Of a DNA stretch of 64,000 nucleotides, positions 1 through 12,600 are shown piece after piece. Source of the stretch: Gnetum montanum (taxonomy: Eukaryota; Streptophyta; Gnetopsida; Gnetales; Gnetaceae); NCBI GenBank assembly GCA_015680685.1, contig MNCI01009457.1:401801-465800 (forward strand), in the 5' to 3' direction. The position numbers were made by a program, and so were the translations under genes. Below the pieces are notes generated by a model. The model saw only the letters and a list, made by a program, of their open reading frames with translations. It was not told where the DNA came from and searched no databases. Numbering within the stretch: the stretch's first letter is position 1; every line of letters begins with the position of its first letter.

Positions 1-930
1 AAGTCCACTGAGGCTGCCGTTTGTGATGGAATTTTCAAGAGCACGGCCTGATCGGCGTGATAGCAGTGCCGTATTCCGTTATTTCTCCTGCACAGCTGAA
101 AGTGAAAAATGTTTTGAAATGAACCTTCCTGATGTAAGGCCTGGAATTAATTAGGTTGAGAAATGTTAAAAAAGAATCTACAATGAAATTGTTTTCAATG
201 TTGCGCGATCAAGTTGAATGTGTCTCCATGGTTGATTATTCCAATGTTCCACTTTAATTTGAGCTTAGATTGTTGCCTTGATCCAAATTAAAAGAACTGG
301 ACCTGCTTTGCCTTGTTCCATAGGAGTGTTTTTTGGTAGATATGGACCGAACATTTTGACAAAAATGCAAGCACCGGATCTTTAGTTCGCGACGCCCATG
401 TGTGATTAAACAGGGGCGACTTTCCCCTTTTTTCGTTGAACGCTTTTGTGTTGTTTTATGTCGACTATGGCGGATACCGTGCTGCGTTTCCGGGGCCAAT
501 GATGAAGGAACTAGTGGCATACGACCTTTCGTTAAAACGTATTGACCAGGGTTCTTCGTCGTGTTATATAAATTCATTAATCATTCTTTTTTATACAGTG
601 CTTTGGCATTAGTGGAGGTTTACCGAGACCGAGTGTTTTTTGGTAGATATGGAGCTTTCGTTAAAACGTATTGACCAGGGTTCTTCGTCGTGTTATATAA
701 ATTCATTAATGAAAGTCCACTGGCGCTGCTGTTATATAATTTTGTGATGGAGTTTTCAAGAGCACGGCATATAGGCGTGATAACAGTGCCGTATTCAGTT
801 ATTTCTCCTGCACAGCTGAAACTTCAAAATGTTGTGAAATGAACCTTCCTGATGTAAGGCCCGGAATTAATCAGGTTGAGAAATGTTAAAAAAAGAACCT
901 ACAATAAAATTGTTTTCAATGTTGCGTGAG
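1..930. repeat. Direct duplication, about 200-bp unit repeated 712 bp apart
   Basis: Bases 1-220 and 713-925 are near-identical: both run from aagtccactg through the gcacggc, cagtgccgtatt and cctgatgtaaggc blocks to ttgttttcaatgttgcg. A second pair lies between them: 525-582 is repeated at 654-712, and a short tttttggtagatatgga block at 329-345 recurs near 634. The first copy may extend beyond the window edge. No conserved protein is visible; the 107-codon minus-strand frame at 254-577 has no recognisable domain. Confidence 0.8.
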
Positions 931-1044
931 CGAGTTGATTGATTATTAAAATTGTTTTCAATGTTGCGTGAGCGAGTTGATTGATTATTCCAATGTTACA
1001 ATAAAATTGTTTTCAATGTTGCGTGAGCGAGTTGATTGATTATT
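906..1044. repeat. Three tandem copies of a 42-bp unit
   Basis: The unit begins aaaattgttttcaatgttgc and ends gattgattatt. It occurs at 906-947, 948-989 and 1003-1044, the last two separated by a 13-base linker. More diverged relatives of the same unit appear near 195-253 and 1110-1170. Confidence 0.85.
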
Positions 1045-1223
1045 CCAATGTTCCAATCAAAAGCAATAATAGCGTCAGTCGCCACTCACCACCCGTTTTC
1101 TCGTACTTCATTATTTCAATGTTGCTTTATCAAGTTGAATGTCTATCCATGGTTGATTATTCAATGTTCCAATTCAAAGTAAGAATAGTTGCAGTCGCCC
1201 ACCAACAATTTTCTCACAACTTT

Positions 1224-1375
1224 TTCACCACATATCTTATATGCCAGTCACATGGATAGTTGTTTTTGCAACTCAGCTCAATTTTACAACTATTTTCTTG
1301 TAACTTTTTTTCACCACATATCTTATGTGCCAGTAGCATTGAGAGCTGTTTTTGCAACTCAGATCAAATTTACAC
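1224..1375. repeat. Tandem pair of an approximately 87-bp unit
   Basis: Two adjacent copies start at the tttttcaccacatatctta block (near 1222 and 1309) and continue through gttgcaactcag-like and caatttac-like blocks. Divergence of roughly 10-15% by eye suggests an old local duplication. Confidence 0.7.
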
Positions 1376-1399
1376 CTTATTACACTCACAATTTACAAG

Positions 1400-3230
1400 C
1401 TGAGGTGTAGGTTATAGCTATATGAAAGTTTTGCAAAACCATAGTTGTAGTTTTGAATAGTAAGTATTTTCAAAAATAATATTTTAAAATTCTCTTTCTT
1501 TTCCTCACTTTGTGAAAGCAAAGCATGGACCACACACAGATATCAAAAAAACCACCCATATACTGCAACTCATCTTGAGTGGTAGTTTTGCCCACTGCTC
1601 TTGAATGTGCTATGAACAATGACCATCACAACTCTCCGTACAAGCTAGGATAGTTGTTACAGCTCATTTTTACTCATGTAACTGGCCCATCAATCTCTCC
1701 CCTGACTACTTTGTCATACTTGTTTCACCACATATTAGCAATATTAGCAAGACAATGAAATTAGGCAAAATGAAATTCTTGGCATTCTTGTCTTTTTATG
1801 CCCCTTTAATGGATAACTTTTTATCATCAAATGGAGCATTAACACTAAGGTGCATAGAAGTATCTAAGGCACCACAAGTACCACAAAAGTTATACTGGTA
1901 GTATAAAACAGTGGAGGTTGAATGGAGGAACACTCGCACATTGAAATAGATATTTAACTATTGAAAGGGTGAATATATTTAAATAAATATTTATTTTTTA
2001 AAAGAAAAATCCTAAGGATTTATCAAAGTCAAGTATACTTATACTTAACTCTAGAAAGCATATAGGTTTTCGAAATCCTTTTTCAAGAGAATTTTTTTTC
2101 AAATTTAAACAAAATCTATTGCTTGGGATATCCATGTAATAAGAAGAGCGTAGTAACACCATTTCTAAAGGATAAACAAGTGAAATTATATTTCATATAT
2201 TGAGTGATGACTATTGGAAATCTAACCCCTTTAGTATTCTTACTTATTAACAATACACTTCTTATTTGTCCAATTGGGAGAGTATTAACATTCAGTTTGT
2301 CCTTTATTGCAAAATATGTTCATTCATAAGAAATGAAGGGAAATCATCATGCTTCTATGAGTATCTTGACTATATGTTATGCTTCTATGAAAGTTTCATG
2401 TTGACTATATGTTTTGGGGTATATATAGTCAAATAGTTTGAGTTCTAATCAACACCTCAATGAGAAAAGAGTTAAGATATACATTAATTCTAGAAGTGGA
2501 ATGACAGTGAAAAGAGATACCACATCAAAGCTTCTCCTAATTTTGTTAACATAATTAATTGTAATTCTTCTAATTTTTTCTTTGTATAGAGTTATTTCCT
2601 ATTTTATTAGTTAGTCTAACAATATTAGAAACATGATGCATAGATACCACAAACCTTAATTCAATATATTACTGTAAACATAACTATCATAATTTAACGC
2701 ACGAGAACCCATCTCATTACGACCGTATATTATTCAAAATAATTATAGTTATTCATTGTAGCCACGTCTCATGCATATGGTAGAAGTTAAATAGGTTCAA
2801 AAATATTCCTATCAAATCTCATTCTTTCCGTGCAAACTTTATCATGCATATGGTAGAAGTGCAAGCCTTAAACTTAACACCAAAGCTTAGCAAAGCCGCA
2901 AATTCTAACGCATTAAAAAGAACAGATTGTTTCAAACACGATGGGAAAGTTCATCGTTAGATTGTAAAATGTTTTGGTTAAGCCTATTGGTAAGCACAGT
3001 TTCAAATTTACAAGATCAAGACCCATTGGTGTCACTGCTATCTTCTGAAAATTAGAGTATGCATCAGCTTCAAATTTAAAATTTATTATTTAAAACCCAA
3101 AAAAATGAATAGCACTAATCCTCTTCAATATACCTCTTTAGAAGGAAAATGTTGGCCAAAAGGCATTTAAAGATTCCGTTTTTAGCAGAACATCTTTCCA
3201 ATAAAATTCTGAAAACACTACTGAGAATGT
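1400..3230. other. AT-rich intergenic sequence, nothing assigned
   Basis: I see no conserved coding frame, RNA gene or element boundary here. The upper part would contain the 3' end of the minus-strand methyltransferase transcript. A TTTATT at 3082-3087, read as AATAAA on the minus strand, is a possible poly(A) signal about 350 bases after the stop codon. Confidence 0.4.
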
Positions 3231-3592
3231 TGACCATAAAACGGTCATGGTGCATCCTTTGCAGTAAATGAGGACTTTTTAAAGTCCTACAGCACTATTG
3301 CTGTAAGGAGGAGCCATGGGTGGTTGCACTGGTTCAAGGCTTCGGTAAGTTGCTTCATCTGCATCAACATTAGGAAGTGGAAATGAATCATCCTCATCCC
3401 TGTGAAAACATAAGTGACACGGTTGACCATTAAATGGTCATTGTGCATCCTTCGCAGTAGATGAAGACTTTTTAAGTTCTATCGCAGTTTTATAAGGAGG
3501 AGCTATGGGTGGTTGCACTGGTTCAAGGCTTCGGTAAGATGCTCCATCTGCATCAACCTTAGGAAGTGGATATGACTGATCCGCATCATATC
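3231..3592 (-). repeat. Tandem partial duplication of the last methyltransferase exon
   Basis: Bases 3231-3400 repeat 3424-3592, which covers the coding end and stop of the final exon. On the minus strand the downstream copy still reads a protein similar to the real C-terminus ([23 protein letters not shown]) and then stops in a diverged tail. It is preceded by a good acceptor, ttttcacag. Splicing exon 10 directly to it would put it out of frame because exon 10 leaves one base and this copy needs a different phase, so it most likely lies in the 3' UTR as a relic. Confidence 0.8.
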
Positions 3593-3664
3593 CACTTAAA
3601 TCACCACATGCTAAAAATGGAATATAAACTTTGTTTGGTCCCTCTAGCCAAGCACTGCAACAAT
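3438..3664 (-). CDS. TRM7: TRM7 exon 11 (last coding exon)
   Basis: Acceptor ttcag precedes ATTG; the first codon (D233) is split with exon 10. It encodes residues 234-307, including [18 protein letters not shown] and [10 protein letters not shown], then [13 protein letters not shown], and ends at TGA (3440-3438). This C-terminal block is diagnostic for TRM7/FTSJ1 proteins. Confidence 0.93.
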
Positions 3665-6600
3665 CTGAAACAATTACAGAGTTGGTGAAAAAATCTAGGA
3701 AAACAAGAGTAGCGCAAGAGAGTCAACAACCATCAAAGTTTTACTTAAATTGGAGTCAGTTTTCGTGCACTACATAAACCAGATAAACACAACATGATGC
3801 ATGATTTTCTAACCTGAATCATCGTCGTATGGATTTCCAGCTTTCTCCAGAAGCTTATACAAGTTACTTGGCTCAAATCCTTTAGGAGGCTTGTAGTTCT
3901 CACACACAGCAAATGCCTCTGGATCACATGCAAATAGAATACTACTTCTATGTTTCAGCAAGTTCGGTGATGTGCTTTGGTATATTTTAAACATTCAGTA
4001 TTTGAAAAAAGAAAACAAATACAATGAAATTACAAGCAGTTTCTTAAATCATTTCCCAGATTAATATATTGCATGGGCTACGAAAAAAATTAGTAGAAAT
4101 ATGATAGATATTCAAAGCAGTTAACGGTTTTACACTACAGGATGCAAATTACTAAAGTTTGATTCGATTGCAGGTCTCATCATTAGGTACATGTTTGTAT
4201 GTAATGACAATAGTAGTCAGCCATCCCACAAGTATCAATAAATTGAATGTGTATTGATTTATTTTTGAATTTGATGCGTTGCAGGAGGCCATGTCATCTG
4301 TAAGAGCAGTTGAATTTCATATCTACAGATTTCTAAGTTTCTGTAGTAGAAAAAATTTAGATTTTTCTGAGTAGGTATTTCCTAATTTTATAGTGTAGGC
4401 TATCCAAATTTAACAAAATGTGATTGGTACACATAATGGTAAACTGCATGATACAGAGACATCCCCAACTTAGCTGTCAAACTTGCAAGAAAGTTCGCAT
4501 GTCTTAGTTACATGTTTAAGTAGTGCCTCAGAGTTCACAGGGTTGTAGATCCAGGTTTGTGCATCTGTATCAACTGCATTAATTACGTAATTTGTTGTGG
4601 GTGCATGATGCAATGAAAACAAGGCAGATAACAGTAGGATACTACTTGTCGATCTGAGGAGACCTGACAAGTTCTGCATTCTCAGAGGAGATTATCAGAG
4701 ATGAGGCAAGATAACACTAACGCCAACAAATTGGATAATTACATTAAATTTTAGAATGAACTGAAGTAAAAATAAGATAAAGTCATCATCATCACCATCC
4801 TAGTCTTATCCCAAATATATAGGTTCAGCTGTATGGATTCCTTTCTGCCATTCACCTTTGTTAAGAGCCAAATTGACATTAATTCCCAAATCATTAATAT
4901 TTTTCTTTATTCTTGCATACCTTGTGAAAACGGATTAAACTTAAAATGTAGGGTCACAGGTATTGGCATGGCAGATAGACACAAGTCTAAAAGATGTAAA
5001 TCAAATTTTAAAATCTCTTCCCAAAAAATGGTTAAAATGAAAAAAGAAACACTGAATCTTCAGCTTTATCTTGCAGGAAATAGAAAGGAAAATCTCAAAT
5101 CTGTTGTTTCAAAAATTTTCCAAGGTTAAGTATAATTAACTAAGATTCTGCTACAGAATACAGAGTAGGACAAACAGGAGAGCAGCCTAAACATATTATA
5201 GTTAAATTTGTCAAAATTTATTTTTTGGGAATGAAAAGCCCACTTAAAGAAGAAAAAATGTTGGTTGAACAAACATCTGAAATGAAAGGAGTTTGCTCAA
5301 AAGTTAGAGAAACGAAAGAAAGTCAAAAAAAAAAAAAAATCCCAACAAAAACAAAAGATTGCATGTTTGAACCATATAAGTCCTTAATACAAAAGGAAAT
5401 TGCATCCTTGACTTGTGGTTTTTTAAATATTGAAGACAAGGGATGAGGAAGATTCTATCGACTTTGATATATCTGGCTCTGTGAAAAATATGGTAAAATG
5501 TGTAAGAACAAAGAAGAAAGAAAAATCCTCATGAGGCTTTACTTGTGTTTTCAAAAAAATTGATAGAATAAAGGTTGATGACTATAAACAATATCTAGGG
5601 TTGAAGATTATCAAGGTAACGTCTTTGGAAAAAAAATTTGTTGCTACTTTATCCAAGAAATGTGACATATAATGATAATCCTAGATTATCCTATGTGCGT
5701 GTACATATATATCCCTTTCAATCTCTAAGAAAAGATATAACAAAATTTAGAATGAATGGAACGTCTATATCTGTGTTGATTTCAATGCAAGGATAAACTC
5801 AAAACAAGTCAATTAATGGTGAGTTAACCAAAGATGGTTATATATTGAGACAACAATCAAATCAGAAATGTATGAAAGAGATTCTAATGGAAATTCCCTT
5901 ATTTGAATAGAAGCAAGGATTAGATTTGATCTTTCTCAATGGAATGAAAAATTTTCCGAAGAACTGTTGATTTTAAGGAAAATGCTGGTGCAATGATTTA
6001 TCATTGACCACTCTTTAAAATATCAGAGACATCTTGGATTTTCAAGTTAGAGATAAATTTGTTGAATTGCTACATCATAATCCATAATTTTGCATCAAGC
6101 GAAGCCTTTATCACCATGATTCTGCATTCCTAATACCTTGCAGGGACCTGAGATTGGAGGCAAAAGCAATCTTCTCTTCAGGTTTGTTTTCTGCGATACA
6201 GGGGTTATCCAAGTTCAAAAGAGTGTAAAGAATCAGCATCAGCTACCACTGCTGTTTGGGTCATGGAAGCTGGTTTCGCGGCTGAAAACTCATGTGGATA
6301 TAAAGCATTTGAATCTTTTCATCTGGGGTTTAAAAATGACTCTGGAATTGCTTTCTAATAAGAGCCATGAAGTTCTGGAAAAATTCGCATCAGGGCAAGG
6401 AAGAGCACATATTGCTTCCGTTTTTTATGCATGGCGGTCAATTTGGTATCTATGGAAATGTGTAAATTTTTGGTTATTGGTGTGCAGTTTAGGCAGTTGT
6501 TTCTATCGGATCCACATGTTTAGTTTGTGTGTGGTGTGTCTGGGAAAATTTCAAAATTTCAGTTTCAATTTGTGAATGGTGCATCTGTTTCTGGGTAAAT

Positions 6601-9600
6601 TTCAGTTCTAGATGTCTTTCTTGAATGCAATTCATTGTTCTATGCCATTTTTGTAACCATTTTGGGCAGGAAAACAAAATGTTTTGTTTGTAAAAGGATT
6701 GGGAAACATCAATTTTATTGAAATATTTGTTAATGCATTTCTACCGTTCAAAAGTACTGACAAAGTTAACCTTAAAATTATATATTAGCTTTGTATTGAA
6801 AACAAGGCCAATAGGACATGAGCTGGTATATAATACAAACATGAGGTAATTCTGCTTACCTATACTAGAGTTACGGCTACTCTTTGGTTTTGCAAAAGTT
6901 ACCGTTGAAAAGAACATTTTAAGCTGCATCATCCAAAAAGCCACTGTTATGTTTAATAGAACCATATCCATGGGCTGCAAGATCATTAAATATTCAAAAG
7001 TAGATTCCATTCAAAACGTAGACTTCCTGTTAGAAAATAATATTCTAAATGACAAATATTGCTGTTAAAAGTTGAGAGCACTGTGGCTGAAAGACAAATA
7101 TTGCAAATTGTTAGCCAACTTTATTACAAAGATTAGCAACTACGAGAGACATCCAAAGACACAAAGAGTAGTCTCAAATTAATCTCAAAGGAATACAAAA
7201 ACTATGAAAATCAAGTTGGAAGACAAAAGCAAACTTAAAACTGTAACAACCCAGATTTCTTGGATTTATGGCTGTGACAGGTTTAGAGTGTTGCTAACAT
7301 GTTTGTATTAATGATTGGTTAAATTAATAAAATGAACATAAAGAATGCTAAGTAGAAATGAAACTGAAATGTTGTATTATTTATGAGGTTGTTACTGTGC
7401 TTTTATTTTTTATGTGTTGCATGACCTAAGTGCCCTGAAATGATTTCTTAAACTTATAAGAATGTTTCTATCTGGACTATATATATATACCTCAATGTAG
7501 GTATCTCATGTACTTGTTTTGGGTGTGTATTTATATAAGTTTTGGATATATTAAGGCTCCTATGTGAATTCAAATTTTTCAGAAATCAGATTTAGAAAGA
7601 AAGAGGAAACAAAGGCTTCTTTCTATTATGCTTCAAGGGGTGAAAGAGGAGGTATGTTTTTCTCAGTATGAAGGATTCTTTCAAATATGCATCCAGAGGA
7701 ATCAAGGGGAAGAAACCTGACTTATGAATCAGGAATACTATGTATATCATAGTTCTATTATTTAAATAATGAACACGTGGAGTGTTGTGTATATTGTTGA
7801 TGCATTGTTTTCTAGAGTTTCATTAGTCAGTAAAATATAAGTACCCTCTCCATGGCTGTAGAAAGGTTGTGTGATGACCTTGCATCATAACCCAATGCAA
7901 TAATAAGTTATGAACTTGAAATAAAAATTTTTGTATTGTTCATGACCTAAGAGAGAAAGTGCTTCACTTGGTTTTTTATGTCTTGGACTTGCACTCTTTT
8001 ATATTCTCTTTTTCTTTTTTTCTTTTTTCTTTTTTGAGAAAATTCGGGATGTTAATTAGTAAAATGCAACAAATGGTATGTACAGCACTTCCGCAACCGC
8101 AATGAAAGGCCAGAGCTGGAGAGATCTAACACCCCCCAGCCCCCAAAAAACCACAAGACGGGGAAGGTGGCTAGAAATGAACATCAACAAAAGAGACTAT
8201 GGCTAGAGCAACAAATGAACAACAATAACAATGAGACAATGGTTGAAAGAGAAGAAGAACAAGAACAAAAGAAGATTGCAGCTAAAACAGCAAATGAACA
8301 CCAACAAAAGAAGATTGTAGTTGAACACCAACATGAGAAGGTTGTGGCTGGTACAAAAATCAACAAGAAGAAAACTTGAGTTGAGCAGCACTTCAATATT
8401 GTAATTAATAATTCTTGGTAAACAAGAAATCTGAAATCTAAGCTAGAACATAAGATGAATCCTTCTATTGCTATGTGTGATAGACAGTGTTGGCTGATAA
8501 TCTCAATATCTCAAGTTTTTTCCTTTCTTTGCCTTGAATATCATTTTATGTTAAAATCAACTTTGACTAGATTTGTTGTTGAGGTTTTGGATTGTTAAAT
8601 CCTTAATTTTGTTGATGGATCTCTCCACCCATCCTTTGGACTCTCAGGCCCAAGTGACTTGGATGAGAGTTGCTTCTATAATGATTCAGAAACATCCATA
8701 ACAATTTGGGGCATACTAGCATACCGATTTGCCAACAAGGGCCAAGGATCCCTTATATAAGGATTAATACAGCCAACAAAAATGAGAGTATCCTTAAGCC
8801 CATGTCTATTTTGTGATTTTCTAAAATTTACAAAATTGTTGAATCCTTGGCTTTTGGTTGGAAAATTAGCTTGATGATCCCCTTGAATGCTTAATCCTTG
8901 GATTTGAATTTTAATTCTTATTCATGTACCTTCTTAAGTCTAATTTTGTTATTTTTCTATAAGTCCAATGGAGTGGGGAAATCTATGATGTTAATTTATT
9001 GTTATTAGATGTCAGTGATGTTAAATTATGGCTGTTAAATGTAGGTGATTTCTCTATTCTCTATTATTGGTAAATTAGATAGTTTGATTAAATATTAGTG
9101 ATGTGCAAGTTATTCTCTCAGTTTAAAAAAGTTGATTAGAAATGATTTTTATTGTGAGGGTTGCTGAAAGAAGATAAAATAGTTTTACTGTACAATTAAA
9201 TGGATTTGATATTACTGATTTATACATTTCTTGTCACCAACTGTTGGGTTAGACAAGCCCGTTGATGAACATCTGATATATTATTATGGTCTTAGAAAAA
9301 GCAACATCTGATCAGTAAATAAAGAGAAAATCAGACCTGGACATTGTATCAAAGGAATTGCATATGTTTTTGTTGTCACTGTTTGATTTTCATGGTTGTC
9401 CTTTATCAGCAATGGTTGAACCAAAAATTGATTATTCATTATGGTTTGTTGATTGAAGCTAGATGTAGTTGTGTTTAATTCTTTTGTTAAGAGTTTCAAT
9501 AATTTGATTTGTAAACTATTAATTCATAAGATTCTTGTACTTCTTGTCCAGCTATTTATGTGAATAGATTTATTAATGTGTACAATCTAGTTTGTGATTT

Positions 9601-12600
9601 CTCTTGCTTGTTGAACTCTAAGTATTGTATCAATGGCAATGATATTGTAAATAAATGCAAAGCTTGTTGTATTATTTTGTATTTCAATTTGCAGTTTTCC
9701 AGGTCCATGAATAATATGTTTTCCTTGAATTTGACTCCCTTATGACAGATTACATGTTGGCTGTGTATAATTTAAGACTATTACGTGAAGTGATTGAATT
9801 AATTGGCTTTTTGCTAAGCTAGATGGTTGCGGATATGATTTTAAGTTGTAGATGTTTTCACATTTGTACTGCACCTTGGATGCAGTGTATTAAGAGATGT
9901 CAATCGTCCTATTGCCATTCTCTTCTTGGTAGATCCTTAGGCTGTTCTTTGCATCATATCATTTTCTTTGTTATGCATTATTTTAATGATAGTTGTGGAT
10001 GTTGGTCTATATGCAAGTAGAATTTCTGATAATTGATCAACTGTTTAGTGAAAGAAAAAGAAAAAAGTTTGCCCTTGCATTTTCAGCTAGCTTGTTGGGG
10101 GCTTTAAGGGTTAATTCTTGCTTCATATGGATGGGTGTTACAAAAATCAATGTAATTTAATATTTATTACATAGTGCTATTCATCGAAGAACGAAATTAG
10201 AAACAACTTTCATTAAAAATATGTTTATTGACTGCAGCCTGTTAGAAGACATACCTGGCAATATAGAAGGCCTGTGTCTTTACCACGGAAAATTTTTGCA
10301 ATAAAATTTCCACCAACCCTCAACACATGTGTTACGATAGTTAAAGCCTGCGATTTTAACTGCGTATCATTATAGTTTCTGGATACACAACTTCAGCATT
10401 TTTTTTTCAAATATTACAACTACTTCTCTAAAAACGTTAACAATTAATTTAGAGTAACAAATTTAATGTATTAAGTTCTTCCAAAACATTTCCCTTACCA
10501 AAGTCTTAAATTTAAAATATTTCTTTCTTGGTTTGCAACACGTGCTACCTTTAATGGAACTAAGCAGATATAGGGACAGTTTGAACATTATAAAAGTCAT
10601 ATTACTTATGACTCCATCAGACAGACTGCAAAGGTACATTACCCCATTAAAAGTACAGATCCTCTGTTGACAACCCATATACGGTCATTTGTACATAAAT
10701 GGTTAGGCAAAAACTGCCCAAGCGCTCTTTCCTTTACTCGAAAGGTGTTATTGATAATGATTTTTTGCACCATTTGTGCAGTTGCTTTGGAAACTTGTGA
10801 TCATTTATTTACAAGCTGCCCCTTCATTTCTCAATTTTGGCATTACATTCAGCCGACATTGAAATGCATCAAACCATTGGGAAACACAGCATTGGATTTC
10901 ATTCACAATTGGAGTAACGTACGATCACCACCAAGCAACTTAAAGTTTGGAACAGCTTCCTGAGTCCTGCGGAGAGATTTAGCTAGCTGCACAAACCCCG
11001 GATGAATTTCTCAAGCGGATATAAAAAAGTATTCTTTTCATCATGACTATGTCACCAATTGTTGTGATGTGTTAAACATCTGTTAAACCTTGTGGCCTGG
11101 CCACTACAGAACCAGGGAAGCCGTTTGTTCAAAAAGAAGAATAAATCATAATACTATTACTTTGACTGGTAGAATTGATTTGAGGCACAATTTGCAGCAC
11201 AAGGCTGTAAGGATAAGTACACACTTTTAAGACAAGGTTGATATTAAAATCTGTTTATTTATGGAATAAACCTTCAAACCACATCCATAAGAAGAGAGAT
11301 GTCATTGTTAGATTGATTGTTTGTGTCTTATATATATATTGTTCAGGCATGATTCTTTTGGTAGTCTTGCCATCCTCTTGTCTCTCAATCCAAAATCTCT
11401 GTTGGTTGATAAAATTATTATTATTTTACATCATAAAAAGTTAAGAGTTATGACTTTTTTATGTTATATCCTAATGTTGCTTCCATAGAACATGACTGTT
11501 GCCTCCTGAAGCCATGATCTCCTCCCACTGAATATTTAACATTGTTGTATTAAAGGTGGATCAGAAAATTTATTTAGTCAGCTCCACCTTTGCCTTTTCT
11601 GTTTAGACCAAGACCTTTAATAAGCTTCCAACCACAATCTGATGGTATGAAACCTCCACTTAAAGAGATACAAGGCACCGTTACTAGCCATGCATTTCAG
11701 TTGCTTCTTCTCACTAAAATGGAAAAAAGTATCCTCATGAATATTTGAGTTTCAATTGGCAGATAATACTTCCTTTTATCCCCTTGCAGAAATTTCTCTA
11801 TGAATTTATTTCAAAGCAATTTTAGATAAAAAGAGAAAAACATAAATTGTTGCACCTTACAAGTACTTGGCATCTGAAATACTATTTCCATTCTCATTAT
11901 CATCTTGGTACCTTTATCTCCATCAGCATGGGCTAACCCATTAAAGTAGACAAAGAATTCAACGATGATTTTTCTATGGCCGACTGTCTACTTAATGCAA
12001 GAATCATTGAATGCATATTTTTGTCATGCCCCCAGGTGCACATGTCTCAGTCTGCCACTTAACATGAAACATGTATCTTGTATCACCACAGGCCACCTGC
12101 TCTAACCAAGTAATCTATGGCTCACTGGAATACCATTTCCATGAGTTCCTTATTGTCAAGAAAATATCTGCATTATAATGTATTTTAGTTTCTTTTATTT
12201 TAGTAACACTGGTGATTCTTTTCTGGTATTACATGGGACTGCGCTCCTGCAGAAATTTGTATGGTCCCTTTGTTCCTCAAGCAGGACACTCCAACTGCAT
12301 GGGGCTTGGCAGCACAGCCCATATAAGAAACACAAAACTTGAATTTAAGTATGACAAATTATGTGAATAACTGTCTGCAACCCTGATTTGCATCTATTGG
12401 CCTTTTTCCAGCATTTGTCTCTCCCCAATACACTGTTATATTGAAGAGAGAATGAAATAAACCAAATTGGATTTATATATATAAGAAAATTAAGACAAAC
12501 TTAAAATATTTTTAAACTTTTTCTTACCGCCAAAATTAGTTGGGACTGAACGAACTCATCCATGTCATGAAGACCAGTAACTGGGAAAATAGAAGTAAAT

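Noticed and set aside
254-577. A 107-residue minus-strand gene in the first kilobase
   Set aside because: It overlaps duplicated repeat units, has no recognisable domain and its composition is not protein-like.
6138-6575. A transcribed gene nested antisense in intron 9
   Set aside because: The frame is the longest in the intron, but I find no domain, repeat homologue or splice context; kept only as an unassigned frame.
8167-8379. A 70-residue Asn/Gln/Lys-rich protein gene
   Set aside because: Repetitive A-rich DNA gives open frames on both strands; no conserved domain or neighbour supports it.
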